Part shown: positions 13,729 to 22,007 of the stretch, piece by piece
Numbering within the stretch: position 1 is the first letter of the stretch
Layout of the letters: each line of letters opens with the position of its first letter
Assembly: GCA_023415915.1 (NCBI GenBank)
Contig: JAEZIZ010000092.1
Coordinates: forward strand, 1 to 25,858
Direction of reading: 5' to 3'
DNA length: 25,858 nt
Source of the DNA: Bacillota bacterium
GTDB lineage: Bacteria; Bacillota; Clostridia; Christensenellales; SZUA-584
Translations under genes and position numbers: made by a program
Notes under the pieces: model-generated
The model's database searches: none
Told to the model about the DNA's origin: nothing
Seen by the model: only the letters and a program-made list of their open reading frames with translations

Positions 13729-15309
13729 ATGAAAAAGTTAAGTTTATTGCTTATCGCTGCGGCTGCCGCGCTGCTTGTTTCGGCCTGCCAGCCGACGCCG
13801 GAAAAAGCGGCGGTTGTGGGCAAGGACCTAGAGCAGATGATAAAGGCGGCGACGTCCGGGCAGAACACGGCTGGAGACCTTAAAACACGGCTCGGCGTAC
13901 CGGAGCGGTATGAATCGTATATAGAGGACGCGACCGGAAAGCTTAAGGTAACGATAGACGCGGATATTGTTCTGCCGCAGGCGGACAGTATACCCATCGT
14001 ACGCGTGGAAGCGCGGCCGTTCGACCAGCAGACGGTGGATAAGCTTATAGAACTGCTGTTTGAGGATGGTAAGCTTTACGATCCATACCCGTTATCCGAA
14101 ATGACAAAGGCGGAGATATCGGACATGCTTATGAAATTGGCCGCGAGAAAGGCTGAGCTCGAGGGGCAGGGAATGAAGCCGTCGCTGCCTGACACCGGAG
14201 ATCCGGAAGCCGCAATCGCACCCGACGAACCGCAGGAATCCTCGTATGTCTCAATAGCGTCGAGCGGCAACCGGCTTGATATGGTGAACGAAGCGATATA
14301 TTCTCTCGAAGAGTTGGCGAAGACCGCGCCCGAAGAGAAGAAACTCGTGGAAGTATCGGGGAAGTTTACTGCGCTCAACCTCGCCGAAGGCTTGACGGGC
14401 GACGAACGCAAGAAATATGAGGGCAAGCTCGTCGAGTTCGCGCAGGTCGGGCAGCTTTGCCCACAGGGCGGCATGCGTTCGATAGCGGCGTCAAACAATG
14501 AAGTTACCAATATGTATACAATAGAATATATAAACCGCGGCGACTTCGACATGGACTTCGGGTTGTATTTTTCCGGGTACGAATGGGAAGACATGCGGCA
14601 TGCAATGGCGAACGCGGAAGAGCAGGAAGAACTGAAAATGATGGCTGCTGGCATAACACCCGAAGAAGCGCGACAGACGGCGGAGCTGTTTTTATCGCAG
14701 ATGGGTATAGATTATCTAACATGTGAGCGCAACGAACTTGTAGTGGGCGGTTCATCTTCGCATTACGGAGACGATGTGAGGACGGGCAACCTTTTAAAGG
14801 CGTACCGACTGCAGTATGTGCGGCAGGTAAGCGGCGTTCCCGTTACATATACGAATATCGAGACTACCGCGACGACCGGGGAAGATTTCATATGGAACTG
14901 GGCGTACGAAGCAATGACGCTGATAATTAACGACAGCGGAATTGTGGGTATGAAATGGCAAGCTCCGTACCGGCTTAAGGAAACCGTGACGGAAAGCGCG
15001 GCTATGCTGCCCTTTGACAATATAAAAAACGTGTTCGAGAAGATGATAATAGTCGGCAATTCATATTATAAGGAATACGATGGGGAAATCAACATAAATG
15101 AGGCAAGGCTGGGGCTTGCGCGCATAACCGCACAGAACGATTTAAAGTCGGGGCTGCTCATACCCGTATGGGATTTCTTCGGTACCGTAACCACGCATTA
15201 CGAGGAAGGCGGCCAAAGCAAGCAGCATACAATAAGCGATACAGGGCTCAGCTTACTTACCATCAACGCGATAGACGGCGCAGTGATAGACAGGAGCCTT
15301 GGGTATTGA
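13729..15309 (+). CDS. Large lipoprotein, paralogue 1 of 3 (possibly DUF6034 family)
   Basis: A 526-residue protein with a lipoprotein signal (ALLVSAC, Cys20) followed by QPTPEKAAVVGKDLEQM, a motif shared with the two downstream paralogues. A beta-rich outer domain follows (VTIDADIVLPQAD, VRVEARPFDQQTV), and the C-terminus has LLIPVWDFFG and LLTINAIDGAVIDRSLGY, also shared. From memory this resembles Clostridia lipoproteins labelled DUF6034; no biochemical function is known to me. The VWDFFG...NAIDG end recalls PepSY/YycI-type folds, so a sensory or protease-inhibiting role is conceivable. It is anchored on the outer face of the membrane. The repeat operator upstream ties it to the regulator at 10755. 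Confidence 0.75.
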   Translation: MKKLSLLLIAAAAALLVSACQPTPEKAAVVGKDLEQMIKAATSGQNTAGDLKTRLGVPERYESYIEDATGKLKVTIDADIVLPQADSIPIVRVEARPFDQQTVDKLIELLFEDGKLYDPYPLSEMTKAEISDMLMKLAARKAELEGQGMKPSLPDTGDPEAAIAPDEPQESSYVSIASSGNRLDMVNEAIYSLEELAKTAPEEKKLVEVSGKFTALNLAEGLTGDERKKYEGKLVEFAQVGQLCPQGGMRSIAASNNEVTNMYTIEYINRGDFDMDFGLYFSGYEWEDMRHAMANAEEQEELKMMAAGITPEEARQTAELFLSQMGIDYLTCERNELVVGGSSSHYGDDVRTGNLLKAYRLQYVRQVSGVPVTYTNIETTATTGEDFIWNWAYEAMTLIINDSGIVGMKWQAPYRLKETVTESAAMLPFDNIKNVFEKMIIVGNSYYKEYDGEININEARLGLARITAQNDLKSGLLIPVWDFFGTVTTHYEEGGQSKQHTISDTGLSLLTINAIDGAVIDRSLGY

Positions 15310-15314
15310 CGTTT

Positions 15315-15367
15315 TTACAACATGATTACAAACTGTTGAATACTTGTTTATTGCCGGCGGCTAGACT
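15315..15367 (+). promoter_or_regulatory. 11-bp direct-repeat operator and promoter, copy C (second lipoprotein gene)
   Basis: Units TTACAACATGA (15315), TTACAAACTGT (15326), TGAATACTTGT (15337) and a weak TTATTGCCGGC (15348), then -10 TAGACT (15362-15367). It starts only 6 nt after the stop of the first lipoprotein gene. The third unit is identical to that of copy B. It probably drives paralogues 2 and 3 together. Confidence 0.65.
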
Positions 15368-15395
15368 GGAAGCAACAGTAAGAGGAGGTAATATC

Positions 15396-16874
15396 GTGAG
15401 AAAAGCATGTTTAATATTGGCAGGCGTCATTGCCGCTGCCGCTATAATTACGGGCTGCCAGGCTACGCCTGAAGAACAGATAGTCGTACAGAAGGATATG
15501 CAGCAGATGGTAGAGAAGGCCGCTTCGGAAGACGGCAAGAAGGAAGGGGCGACATTAGCCGAATACCTGAATGCGCCAAAAACATATACTGCGTTATTTG
15601 ACGGCTATAACGGAAGTTTGACAGTAAACGCTGACGCAAAAGTAACGATTCCCGATTCGGAAGGCATATCGGTAACGCGCGTAAAAAAACGTTACTTTAC
15701 GCAGGAAGAAGCGGACAGAATGATAAACGTCTTTTTACAGGGCGCTGAATTATATAAAGCGGACATGACGCTTACAAAATCGGAGATTCAGGATATACTC
15801 GTCAGGTATTACGGTATACGCGACGGCTCCGTGCCTGAGGATACCTTAAGCGCGATGGGGTTTAATACGGACAATATTGACGAGCAGCTTAATAAAACCA
15901 TTGAAGATTATGAAAGACAGCTGGCTGCCGCGCCCGAAACAAAGGAGCAGATACCGGCGGAGACGAAATTTCATGCCTCTGAAACGGCGCTGAACCCGGA
16001 CGCAAGAGTGATAGAGGGCATGGCTACTGTCAACGGAAGAGCCGCGTATTTGTTTATGAACAACGGCCATTCAAACGTCAACGACGTTGAAGCCGTGTTC
16101 GTAAACTCAAAGCAGCCTGCAGGCGGACATTACTACTCCTGCCCTTACACCATTTTAAGCGACAAAGAGTTAGCAGGGCTGCGTATTCCAGAGACGTTTA
16201 CGCTCACAAAGGAGGCTGCGCAAAGCGTTGGCGAGGGTATTCTCAAAGAGCTTGGCATAACGGATATGACGTGCTCCGGTATTAAGTACGCCGTAATACC
16301 AGCACAAGGCATGAACAATGCCGCGCCCGAGCCGAAGCAGCTCGAGAACGGGGAGTGGGCGTACGAGCTGCGTTACCAGCGGACCGTAAACGGTATTCCC
16401 ATCACGCCGACGGATTATGCGGGCAATTCGACAGCGCATGAAGACGATATGTCTGTACCCTGGCCTTACGAGAGCCTCAAAATCATAGTCGATGAAACGG
16501 GCGTTGTCTATTTTGACTATATGTCGCCTTATGCTATCGAAGATACCGTAACGGATAACGCGTCGCTATTAAAGTTTGCCAAGGCTGCGTCGGTGTTTGA
16601 AAAGATGTTTTCTATAGCGTTCGGGTATCTGGAGGAAGAGGCGGCGGACTATCGCTTGCAGGCGGACATAACCGAAGTCCGGCTGGGGCTGATGCGCATT
16701 ACCGAGCAGAACAGCCGCGATTCAGGCCTGCTTATTCCCGTTTGGGATTTTTACGGTGAAGTAACCAAGGTGCCCGATAAAGGCGAACCGCATAAAATAT
16801 CCGACAATATAGAACCTTTGCTTACCATCAACGCAATAGACGGCACCGTGATAGACAGGGGTCTTGGGTATTAG
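15396..16874 (+). CDS. Large lipoprotein, paralogue 2 of 3 (possibly DUF6034 family)
   Basis: A 492-residue protein starting at GTG 15396, 7 nt after AGAGGAGG. The longer open frame reaching back into the previous gene has no ribosome site. The signal peptide ends AAIITGC (Cys21), then QATPEEQIVVQKDMQQM, as in its paralogues. The C-terminus carries LLIPVWDFYG and LLTINAIDGTVIDRGLGY. The middle differs from paralogue 1 (for example the TFTLTKEAAQSVGEGILKEL region), so the copies have diverged while both ends are conserved. It is expected on the outer membrane face. It shares a transcript with paralogue 3, 29 nt downstream, from promoter C. Confidence 0.75.
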   Translation: MRKACLILAGVIAAAAIITGCQATPEEQIVVQKDMQQMVEKAASEDGKKEGATLAEYLNAPKTYTALFDGYNGSLTVNADAKVTIPDSEGISVTRVKKRYFTQEEADRMINVFLQGAELYKADMTLTKSEIQDILVRYYGIRDGSVPEDTLSAMGFNTDNIDEQLNKTIEDYERQLAAAPETKEQIPAETKFHASETALNPDARVIEGMATVNGRAAYLFMNNGHSNVNDVEAVFVNSKQPAGGHYYSCPYTILSDKELAGLRIPETFTLTKEAAQSVGEGILKELGITDMTCSGIKYAVIPAQGMNNAAPEPKQLENGEWAYELRYQRTVNGIPITPTDYAGNSTAHEDDMSVPWPYESLKIIVDETGVVYFDYMSPYAIEDTVTDNASLLKFAKAASVFEKMFSIAFGYLEEEAADYRLQADITEVRLGLMRITEQNSRDSGLLIPVWDFYGEVTKVPDKGEPHKISDNIEPLLTINAIDGTVIDRGLGY

Positions 16875-16903
16875 CGCCTGTCGGGGTAAAAAGAAGGTGA
16901 AAC

Positions 16904-18490
16904 ATGAAAAGAGTAATCACCGTTTGCCTGGCTGTCGCAATGGCGGTATTACTTGCAGCCTGCCAGTCTACGCCTGAACAGCCTGTAGTCGTGCAAAAAG
17001 ACATGCAGCAGATGATAGAGAAGGGCATGGCAGGGAGCACGGCTTCACAGGCGAAAGCTACTTCGCAGGAAGCGGAGCCGACCGCTGCGTCATACGCCGA
17101 GCTTTGCGCGCACTACGGAGTACCCGAGCGGCATAAGGCGAGCATTACCGAAGGGAACCTGACGATAAATTGCGACGTGGAAATAGAACTGCCGGAAACC
17201 GAAAAGCTGCCTATGGCAAAAGTTGAGGCCGGGCGGTTTTCGCAGGAGCAGGTGTATACGCTTTTTAATGCGCTGTGCTGCGATAAGCAGATGTATCTGA
17301 TACCCGAACAAGCACCCAAGGAATATTATGAGAACCAGATACTGGAATATCAGAGAAAGCTCGCGTCAGTATCGGACGAAAAAATAATTGAATCTCTCAA
17401 GAAAGCGATCGCCAATTCACAGAAGGATTATGAATCTGCGCTCGAAACTGTAGAGCTTGTGCCAGCCGACGGTACGCTTAAAACTCGGGAGATTCAGGAT
17501 GATACGAATACTATAAGCGGCAGCTTCACGATGTTTTACGCAAGCTCGGCGCCGTTCGAGGAAAACGCTATGAAGTTCTATGTTCAAAATGATCCTTTTT
17601 ATGAAAGCGACGGCGTATATACGTTTCTCGACGAGGAGGGAAATACGCAGATAATAGCGCCGTGGAGCAGATCCCGACTCGAATTTGAGCGCGAAGGAAG
17701 TTATACCTCGTATGGCGTGGGTATACGCGGTAGAAAACTTGAAGACGTAACAAAGCTTTCTGTTTCCGGCGGCACTGCCGACGGCTGCATGCTAAATACG
17801 ACGCCTCAGCAGGCGAGAAATACGGTGGAAACGTTTATGGAGCAGACGGGAACGGATGATATGGTAAACGACTCCGTTTCGCTTTATTCAAGCAAACAGA
17901 AAATACCGCCTGAAATAATCGAGCATTGGAAGCAACAGGGAAGGTATATAGAAGACACAACGCCGGAGACACAGGCCTACGTGTTCCGTCTGCTGCGGCG
18001 GGTCAATGGCGTTAATGTGGAGAGCGTTGAGAGGTGGAGCAGCCAGAGCAATGTGGACGGCATGGACGTAGGGAAAGAATGGACATATGAGATGCTGAGC
18101 ATCGCCGTGGACGATAAAGGCATAGCTGACCTCTACTGGGAAGCGCCGCTCGTTGTTACGGACATAATTACGGAAGATGCGGCTATACGGCCATGGAGCG
18201 AGATAGAGAACATATTTGAGAAGATGATAGTGATACATAAAGAGTATGCCGCTAGCTCCAATACATATTCAACTGTAATAGACATTACGCGCGTATCGCT
18301 GACACTAAGGCGTATAATGGAGCGCGACTCGTATACGAAGGGCCTGCTTGTGCCTGTGTGGAACTTCTTCGGCACGGAGACGTCACAAAATGACGGGGAT
18401 GACCCGAGAGTACAGGAGTATGATCATCTTCCGCTCCTGACCATCAACGCCATAGACGGAAGCGTCATTGATATAGAGAAGGGATATTGA
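16904..18490 (+). CDS. Large lipoprotein, paralogue 3 of 3 (possibly DUF6034 family)
   Basis: A 528-residue protein with lipobox AVLLAAC (Cys20), the shared QSTPEQPVVVQKDMQQM start, and a C-terminus with LLVPVWNFFG and LLTINAIDGSVIDIEKGY. A long charged, probably coiled region (about 140-190, YYENQILEYQRKLA...) is specific to this copy. AAGGTG precedes ATG 16904, 29 nt after paralogue 2, and no promoter fits between, so it belongs to that operon. A strong terminator follows at 18513. Function unknown; see paralogue 1 for the family reasoning. Confidence 0.75.
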   Translation: MKRVITVCLAVAMAVLLAACQSTPEQPVVVQKDMQQMIEKGMAGSTASQAKATSQEAEPTAASYAELCAHYGVPERHKASITEGNLTINCDVEIELPETEKLPMAKVEAGRFSQEQVYTLFNALCCDKQMYLIPEQAPKEYYENQILEYQRKLASVSDEKIIESLKKAIANSQKDYESALETVELVPADGTLKTREIQDDTNTISGSFTMFYASSAPFEENAMKFYVQNDPFYESDGVYTFLDEEGNTQIIAPWSRSRLEFEREGSYTSYGVGIRGRKLEDVTKLSVSGGTADGCMLNTTPQQARNTVETFMEQTGTDDMVNDSVSLYSSKQKIPPEIIEHWKQQGRYIEDTTPETQAYVFRLLRRVNGVNVESVERWSSQSNVDGMDVGKEWTYEMLSIAVDDKGIADLYWEAPLVVTDIITEDAAIRPWSEIENIFEKMIVIHKEYAASSNTYSTVIDITRVSLTLRRIMERDSYTKGLLVPVWNFFGTETSQNDGDDPRVQEYDHLPLLTINAIDGSVIDIEKGY

Positions 18491-18512
18491 CTAAACTCAT
18501 CTCCCCATTAAT

Positions 18513-18550
18513 CGAAAAAGCCCATAGAAATTTCTGTGGGCTTTTCGTTT
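18513..18550 (+). terminator. Strong rho-independent terminator after the lipoprotein operon
   Basis: A long stem pairs AAAAGCCCA with TGGGCTTTT, continuing into AGAAATTTCT, and is followed by TTTTCGTTT. It starts 23 nt after the paralogue 3 stop. The A-tract on the other side lets it act in both directions between the convergent lipoprotein and bceB genes. Confidence 0.85.
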
Positions 18551-18563
18551 GCAGAGCCTCCAT

Positions 18564-18617
18564 CCCGGGAGCACAAGCTGCCCTTGTGAGTTATTTTTTA
18601 GGGCAGCCCATCCTGGG
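18564..18617. repeat. Long imperfect hairpin between convergent genes
   Basis: An inner perfect stem GCTGCCCT (18577-18584) / AGGGCAGC (18600-18607) is extended by outer arms CCCGGGA (18564-18570) and TCCTGGG (18611-18617). There is no T-tract. It may be a decayed palindromic repeat or a backup terminator. Confidence 0.5.
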
Positions 18618-18629
18618 TAATCAGAGTTA

Positions 18630-18648
18630 TAAAAAGCCGTCAGCTTTA
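18630..18648 (-). terminator. Short terminator after the bceB-like gene
   Basis: On the minus strand AAAGC-TGACG-GCTTTTT forms a 5-bp stem ending in a T-tract, 9 nt after the permease stop. The stem is short, so confidence is modest. Confidence 0.4.
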
Positions 18649-18655
18649 TATATGT

Positions 18656-20377
18656 TTACCATTTCACTATCCTGTAATAGACATGGGCGGTGAGGCGGTA
18701 TACCACTAGGTAGAGCAGCGCGAATACCACGCAGACGACGCCTATGCAGCCAAGCACCAGCCATAAATCGTAGAGCATGAAAGTCTGCAGCATGCGCGCC
18801 ATTATCTTCGAAGCGAACACCATATGCAGTATCGTCATCACCAGCGGTATGAAGAACACCCACAGCACCTGCCGGTTTATCGTGGATTTCACCTGCCTGT
18901 CGTCCATGCCCACCTTCTGGAGTATCGCGAACTGTTCCTTGTCCTCATACCCTTCCGACACCTGCTTGAAGTATATTATGAGCACCGTTACTGCGAGGAA
19001 CAGTATGCCGAAGAATGCGCCTAAGAACAGCAGTCCGCCGAACATGCCGTAGCCTTCCCGCCGGGCGGTGAACACGTCGCTGCACAAGACGCTATCCTCC
19101 GCGAATGTGCGCCGGTACAGGTCTTTTAAGCCTTCTATGAACTTTAAACAATCCTCTTCCGCTCCGTCAACGTCGAAGCGCATAGCGCCGTCAAAGTATA
19201 TGAGATTCGGCGTATCCACCCAAACGGAGTCCTCGCTTACAAAGTTGTTGCGCTTTATCTCCTCGCCGGGAGGAAGCTCGTATATCAGCTTTGATTTATC
19301 GGCGCTTAATGTAACGTTGTAATCGCCTGCGAGCGCCGTTACCGCGCTGTCAAAATTGCTTATAGCCTCTGCGCCCTTATCGGGATCTATACTTATGCTT
19401 ACGTCATACGGGTGCATTGACGAAAGCATATCCTCCTGCCCCAAGTACAGAGAGAGCGTGCCCGACACTGTCACTATGAGCATTGTGGAAAGTATGCAGA
19501 TAGTAGCTAGCGACTTCGCGTTCTGCCGCATGCGCTGGAACATGCCGCCTATCGCTATGAAATTGCGCGGCTTGTAGTACAGCTTTTTATTGGCGCGCAG
19601 CAGCCTGAGCGCTGCGATGCTGCCCGACGTGAACAGTATGTTGGTAGCGAGTATTACGAGTATTGCGAGCAGGAAGAACACCCCGAGCGCTGTGGAAGGA
19701 GAGTCTATGCTCCAGGCGTAATAGTAAGCGGCGATAAGGCACAGAAAGCCGAACACCGCGAGCGGAATAAGCAGCTTTGAATCCTTCTCGCCCCGCTTTT
19801 CGCTGCTCATAAGCTCAATGGGGCTTGACAGCCTCACCTGTCTTAAGTTCAGCAGCGACGTTACAACGAATACAACGAAAAAAAGGCAGAGCGTAATTAT
19901 ATAAGCGGTGGGTTCTATTATGAACACGCTGCCCGCCGCGGCGCGTATCATCTTAAGCAGCAGCAAAAACAGCAGCCTGCCGAACACCAACGCTATTACG
20001 GCGCCAATAATCAGGCCAAGGCCCAGCGTGATAAGGTTTTCCCATACCAAAACGCGCCATACGTGACGCTTCTCCAGCCCGAGTATGCCGTAAAGCCCGA
20101 ATTCCTTTTTGCGCCTGCCCACTATAAAGTTGTTTATGTATATCATGAAGAAGAACGCGAACACCGAAAACACTACAAGCCCGAGACCGAACAGCATGGA
20201 AGCAGTCTCGCCCGATGGCAGGTTAGCAAGCCCTTTGGACAACATGAGCCCGCCGATGAGCAGGTACACTGCGCTTATTATTGCTGTCGTGAGTATATAA
20301 GGGTAAAAGGTTCTGCGGTCGCGACGTATGTTGCTCCACGCGAGCTTTAAATAAAACGCATTAGCCAATGTCCGCAC
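18656..20377 (-). CDS. BceB-type ABC transporter permease
   Basis: A 573-residue FtsX-like permease that works with the ATPase upstream. The N-terminus LKLAWSNIRRDRRTFYPYIL is typical of BceB proteins. Several membrane helices follow, with the NNFIVGRRKKEFGLYGILGLEKR coupling loop, an outer domain of about 130 residues (about 330-460) and three C-terminal helices. Such transporters remove peptide antibiotics such as bacitracin from lipid II-cycle targets and signal to a BceS kinase. It is somewhat shorter than usual BceB (about 620-660), mostly through a smaller outer domain. The start may be GTG 20377 or TTG 20368; the TTG has a well-spaced GGGGGTG site. It overlaps the ATPase gene. Confidence 0.87.
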   Translation of the reverse strand: MRTLANAFYLKLAWSNIRRDRRTFYPYILTTAIISAVYLLIGGLMLSKGLANLPSGETASMLFGLGLVVFSVFAFFFMIYINNFIVGRRKKEFGLYGILGLEKRHVWRVLVWENLITLGLGLIIGAVIALVFGRLLFLLLLKMIRAAAGSVFIIEPTAYIITLCLFFVVFVVTSLLNLRQVRLSSPIELMSSEKRGEKDSKLLIPLAVFGFLCLIAAYYYAWSIDSPSTALGVFFLLAILVILATNILFTSGSIAALRLLRANKKLYYKPRNFIAIGGMFQRMRQNAKSLATICILSTMLIVTVSGTLSLYLGQEDMLSSMHPYDVSISIDPDKGAEAISNFDSAVTALAGDYNVTLSADKSKLIYELPPGEEIKRNNFVSEDSVWVDTPNLIYFDGAMRFDVDGAEEDCLKFIEGLKDLYRRTFAEDSVLCSDVFTARREGYGMFGGLLFLGAFFGILFLAVTVLIIYFKQVSEGYEDKEQFAILQKVGMDDRQVKSTINRQVLWVFFIPLVMTILHMVFASKIMARMLQTFMLYDLWLVLGCIGVVCVVFALLYLVVYRLTAHVYYRIVKW

Positions 20378-21128
20378 CCCCGTCCGAAAGCACAGAGAGG
20401 TTGGCGACTATGCGCTCGAAAAACGCGCGGTTGTCGTCGTCGCCGCGGTAGATCTGCGAGAATATCTCGCCGTCGCGTATGAACAGCACCCGCGAGGCGT
20501 AGCTCGCGGCAAAAGTCGAGTGCGTCACCATAAGCATCGTCTTGCCGGCTTCGTTGAGCGCGCGGAAGTTGCCTAATAGATTGGCGGACGACTTCGAGTC
20601 GAGCGCGCCGGTGGGCTCGTCGGCGAGTATCAGCCGCGGGTTTGTAATTACCGCGCGCGCCACGGCCGTGCGCTGCTTCTCGCCGCCCGATACCTCGTAA
20701 GGGAATTTATTAAGCAGCGGCGTGATGCCCAGCATGTCGGCTATCGGCTTTAAGCGCTGTTCCATCTCGGCAATGGGCGTCTGCGACAGCACGAGAGGTA
20801 GCAGTATGTTGTCCTTTACGGAAAAGCTGTCGAGCAGGTTGAAGTCCTGAAATACGAACCCTAAGTGCCTGCGGCGAAACTCGGACATCTCGCGGTCGCG
20901 TATGTCTGAAAAGCTTTTGCCGTCCAGCATCACGTCGCCTTTCGTCGGGCGGTCGAGCGACGCTATTATGTTGAGCAGCGTAGTCTTGCCGCTGCCCGAA
21001 GGCCCCATTATCGCGATAAACTCGCCCTCGCTGACTTCGAAGCTTACGTGGTTTAATGCGACGCATTGCTGTATCCTAAGCTTCGTGTAATAAACCTTTT
21101 TTACGTTGCTTACTTTAAGCAGTTCCAT
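20361..21128 (-). CDS. BceA-type ABC transporter ATPase
   Basis: A 255-residue ABC ATPase with Walker A GPSGSGKTTLL near 43-53, a Q-loop in FVFQDFNLL, signature SGGEKQR, Walker B LILADEPTGALD and an H-loop MVTHS. It is of the MacB/LolD/BceA type that powers FtsX-like permeases. ATG 21128 follows GGAGG by 7 nt; an upstream in-frame ATG lacks a site. Its 3' end overlaps the permease gene. A terminator and a TATAAT upstream suggest that bceAB has its own promoter, separate from the regulatory genes upstream, as expected if the response regulator induces only the transporter. Confidence 0.92.
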   Translation of the reverse strand: MELLKVSNVKKVYYTKLRIQQCVALNHVSFEVSEGEFIAIMGPSGSGKTTLLNIIASLDRPTKGDVMLDGKSFSDIRDREMSEFRRRHLGFVFQDFNLLDSFSVKDNILLPLVLSQTPIAEMEQRLKPIADMLGITPLLNKFPYEVSGGEKQRTAVARAVITNPRLILADEPTGALDSKSSANLLGNFRALNEAGKTMLMVTHSTFAASYASRVLFIRDGEIFSQIYRGDDDNRAFFERIVANLSVLSDGGADIG

Positions 21129-21156
21129 TTTTGTCCTCCAAAACATTTCATGTCAG

Positions 21157-21189
21157 GGTCCCCAAAAAATCGTGAGATTGTTTGGGGCG
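21157..21189. repeat. GTGAGA-loop palindrome, copy 2 (upstream of the bceA-like gene)
   Basis: CCCCAAAAAATC (21160-21171) pairs with GATTGTTTGGGG (21176-21187) with one mismatch around a GTGA loop, 32 nt before the ATPase start. It aligns with the copy at 4367 over 33 nt. The stem pair G-C in copy 1 is A-T here. The GTGAG-bearing strand is opposite to the adjacent gene, unlike copy 1. Confidence 0.75.
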
Positions 21190-21201
21190 GTATGGAGTCA
21201 T

Positions 21202-21207
21202 ATTATA
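21202..21207 (-). promoter_or_regulatory. Candidate -10 box for the bceAB promoter
   Basis: TATAAT on the minus strand (21207-21202) lies right after the terminator of the preceding gene and 74 nt before the ATPase ATG. No consensus -35 lies 17 nt upstream, consistent with a promoter needing an activator. Confidence 0.4.
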
Positions 21208-21210
21208 ACG

Positions 21211-21243
21211 AAAAAAGCCCCGCATCTTCCATCGCGGCGGCTT
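21211..21243 (-). terminator. Rho-independent terminator between the ATPase gene and bceA
   Basis: On the minus strand a 9-bp stem with one bulge (AAGCC-CCGC with GCGG-GGCTT) is followed by TTTTTT. It lies 31 nt after the stop of the COG3910-like gene and separates the regulatory transcript from bceAB. Confidence 0.8.
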
Positions 21244-21273
21244 ACATTTTGCGCCCGCAATCTAACATTTTTG

Positions 21274-22002
21274 TCACGTTGCGTCGTCAAAAAGATAATG
21301 TATCATGCGGCCCGGCTGCTCGAGAAACTGCTTTGTGAGCGTGTAATGCTCGCATTGCTCGTAACTGACTTTTTTTAAGCCGCCTTGCGTTATCTCATAT
21401 ATCGTCGCACCCGGGTATGCGAGCAGTATCGGGGAGTGCGTAGCGATTATGAACTGCGAATCTTTATCGGCGAGCCGCTTCATCTCCGTCAGCAGCGTCA
21501 TCTGCCGCGAGGGCGACAATGCCGCCTCCGGCTCGTCGAGTATGTAAAGCCCGCTGCCCCGGAAACGGTTTTGCACGAGCGCCATGAAGCTCTCGCCGTG
21601 CGACTGGCAGTGCAGCGACAGCCCGCCGTAACCGCCGAGGTCGAGCCCTAAGTCGTCCACCTGCGTCGCGACGTTGTAGAAGCTTTCGGCGCGCAGGGAA
21701 AACCCGTCTTTTTCGTGCGCGGCTTTAAAAAGCGTTAAATAATTATGCAGTTCGGAAGACGTCTGCTTCGTAGAAAAATTGAAGTTCTTGGAGCCGCCCT
21801 CCGCGTTGAATCCGGCGCATATCGCTATCGCTTCTATTATAGTGGATTTTCCCGTTCCGTTTTCGCCCACAAAGAACGTGACGTCACTCGTAAAATCAAG
21901 CTTCTTTGCTTTTTGCAGCCATTTGACGACGGGCAGGCCGGTAAGGTACGTGTGCTGCTGTATCGGCTTTATAATCAACTGTTTTATATATAAGCGTTCC
22001 AT
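21274..22002 (-). CDS. COG3910-like AAA/ABC-type predicted ATPase
   Basis: A 242-residue soluble ATPase of the SMC/RecF-like ABC class. Walker A is FFVGENGTGKSTIIEAIA, an ABC-type signature lies in LHCQSHGESF, Walker B is GLYILDEPEAALS, and an H-loop is IIATHSPILL. GFNAEGGSKNFNFST and AYPGATIYEI match the predicted-ATPase family COG3910 as I recall it. The family has no assigned role. It is not a transporter subunit: no partner membrane domain exists and coupling residues differ. ATG 22002 is preceded by AGGTGAG, which also forms the kinase stop; a GTG at 22011 is an alternative. Its place in a Bce operon is unusual. Confidence 0.85.
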   Translation of the reverse strand: MERLYIKQLIIKPIQQHTYLTGLPVVKWLQKAKKLDFTSDVTFFVGENGTGKSTIIEAIAICAGFNAEGGSKNFNFSTKQTSSELHNYLTLFKAAHEKDGFSLRAESFYNVATQVDDLGLDLGGYGGLSLHCQSHGESFMALVQNRFRGSGLYILDEPEAALSPSRQMTLLTEMKRLADKDSQFIIATHSPILLAYPGATIYEITQGGLKKVSYEQCEHYTLTKQFLEQPGRMIHYLFDDAT

Positions 22003-22007
22003 AGCGC

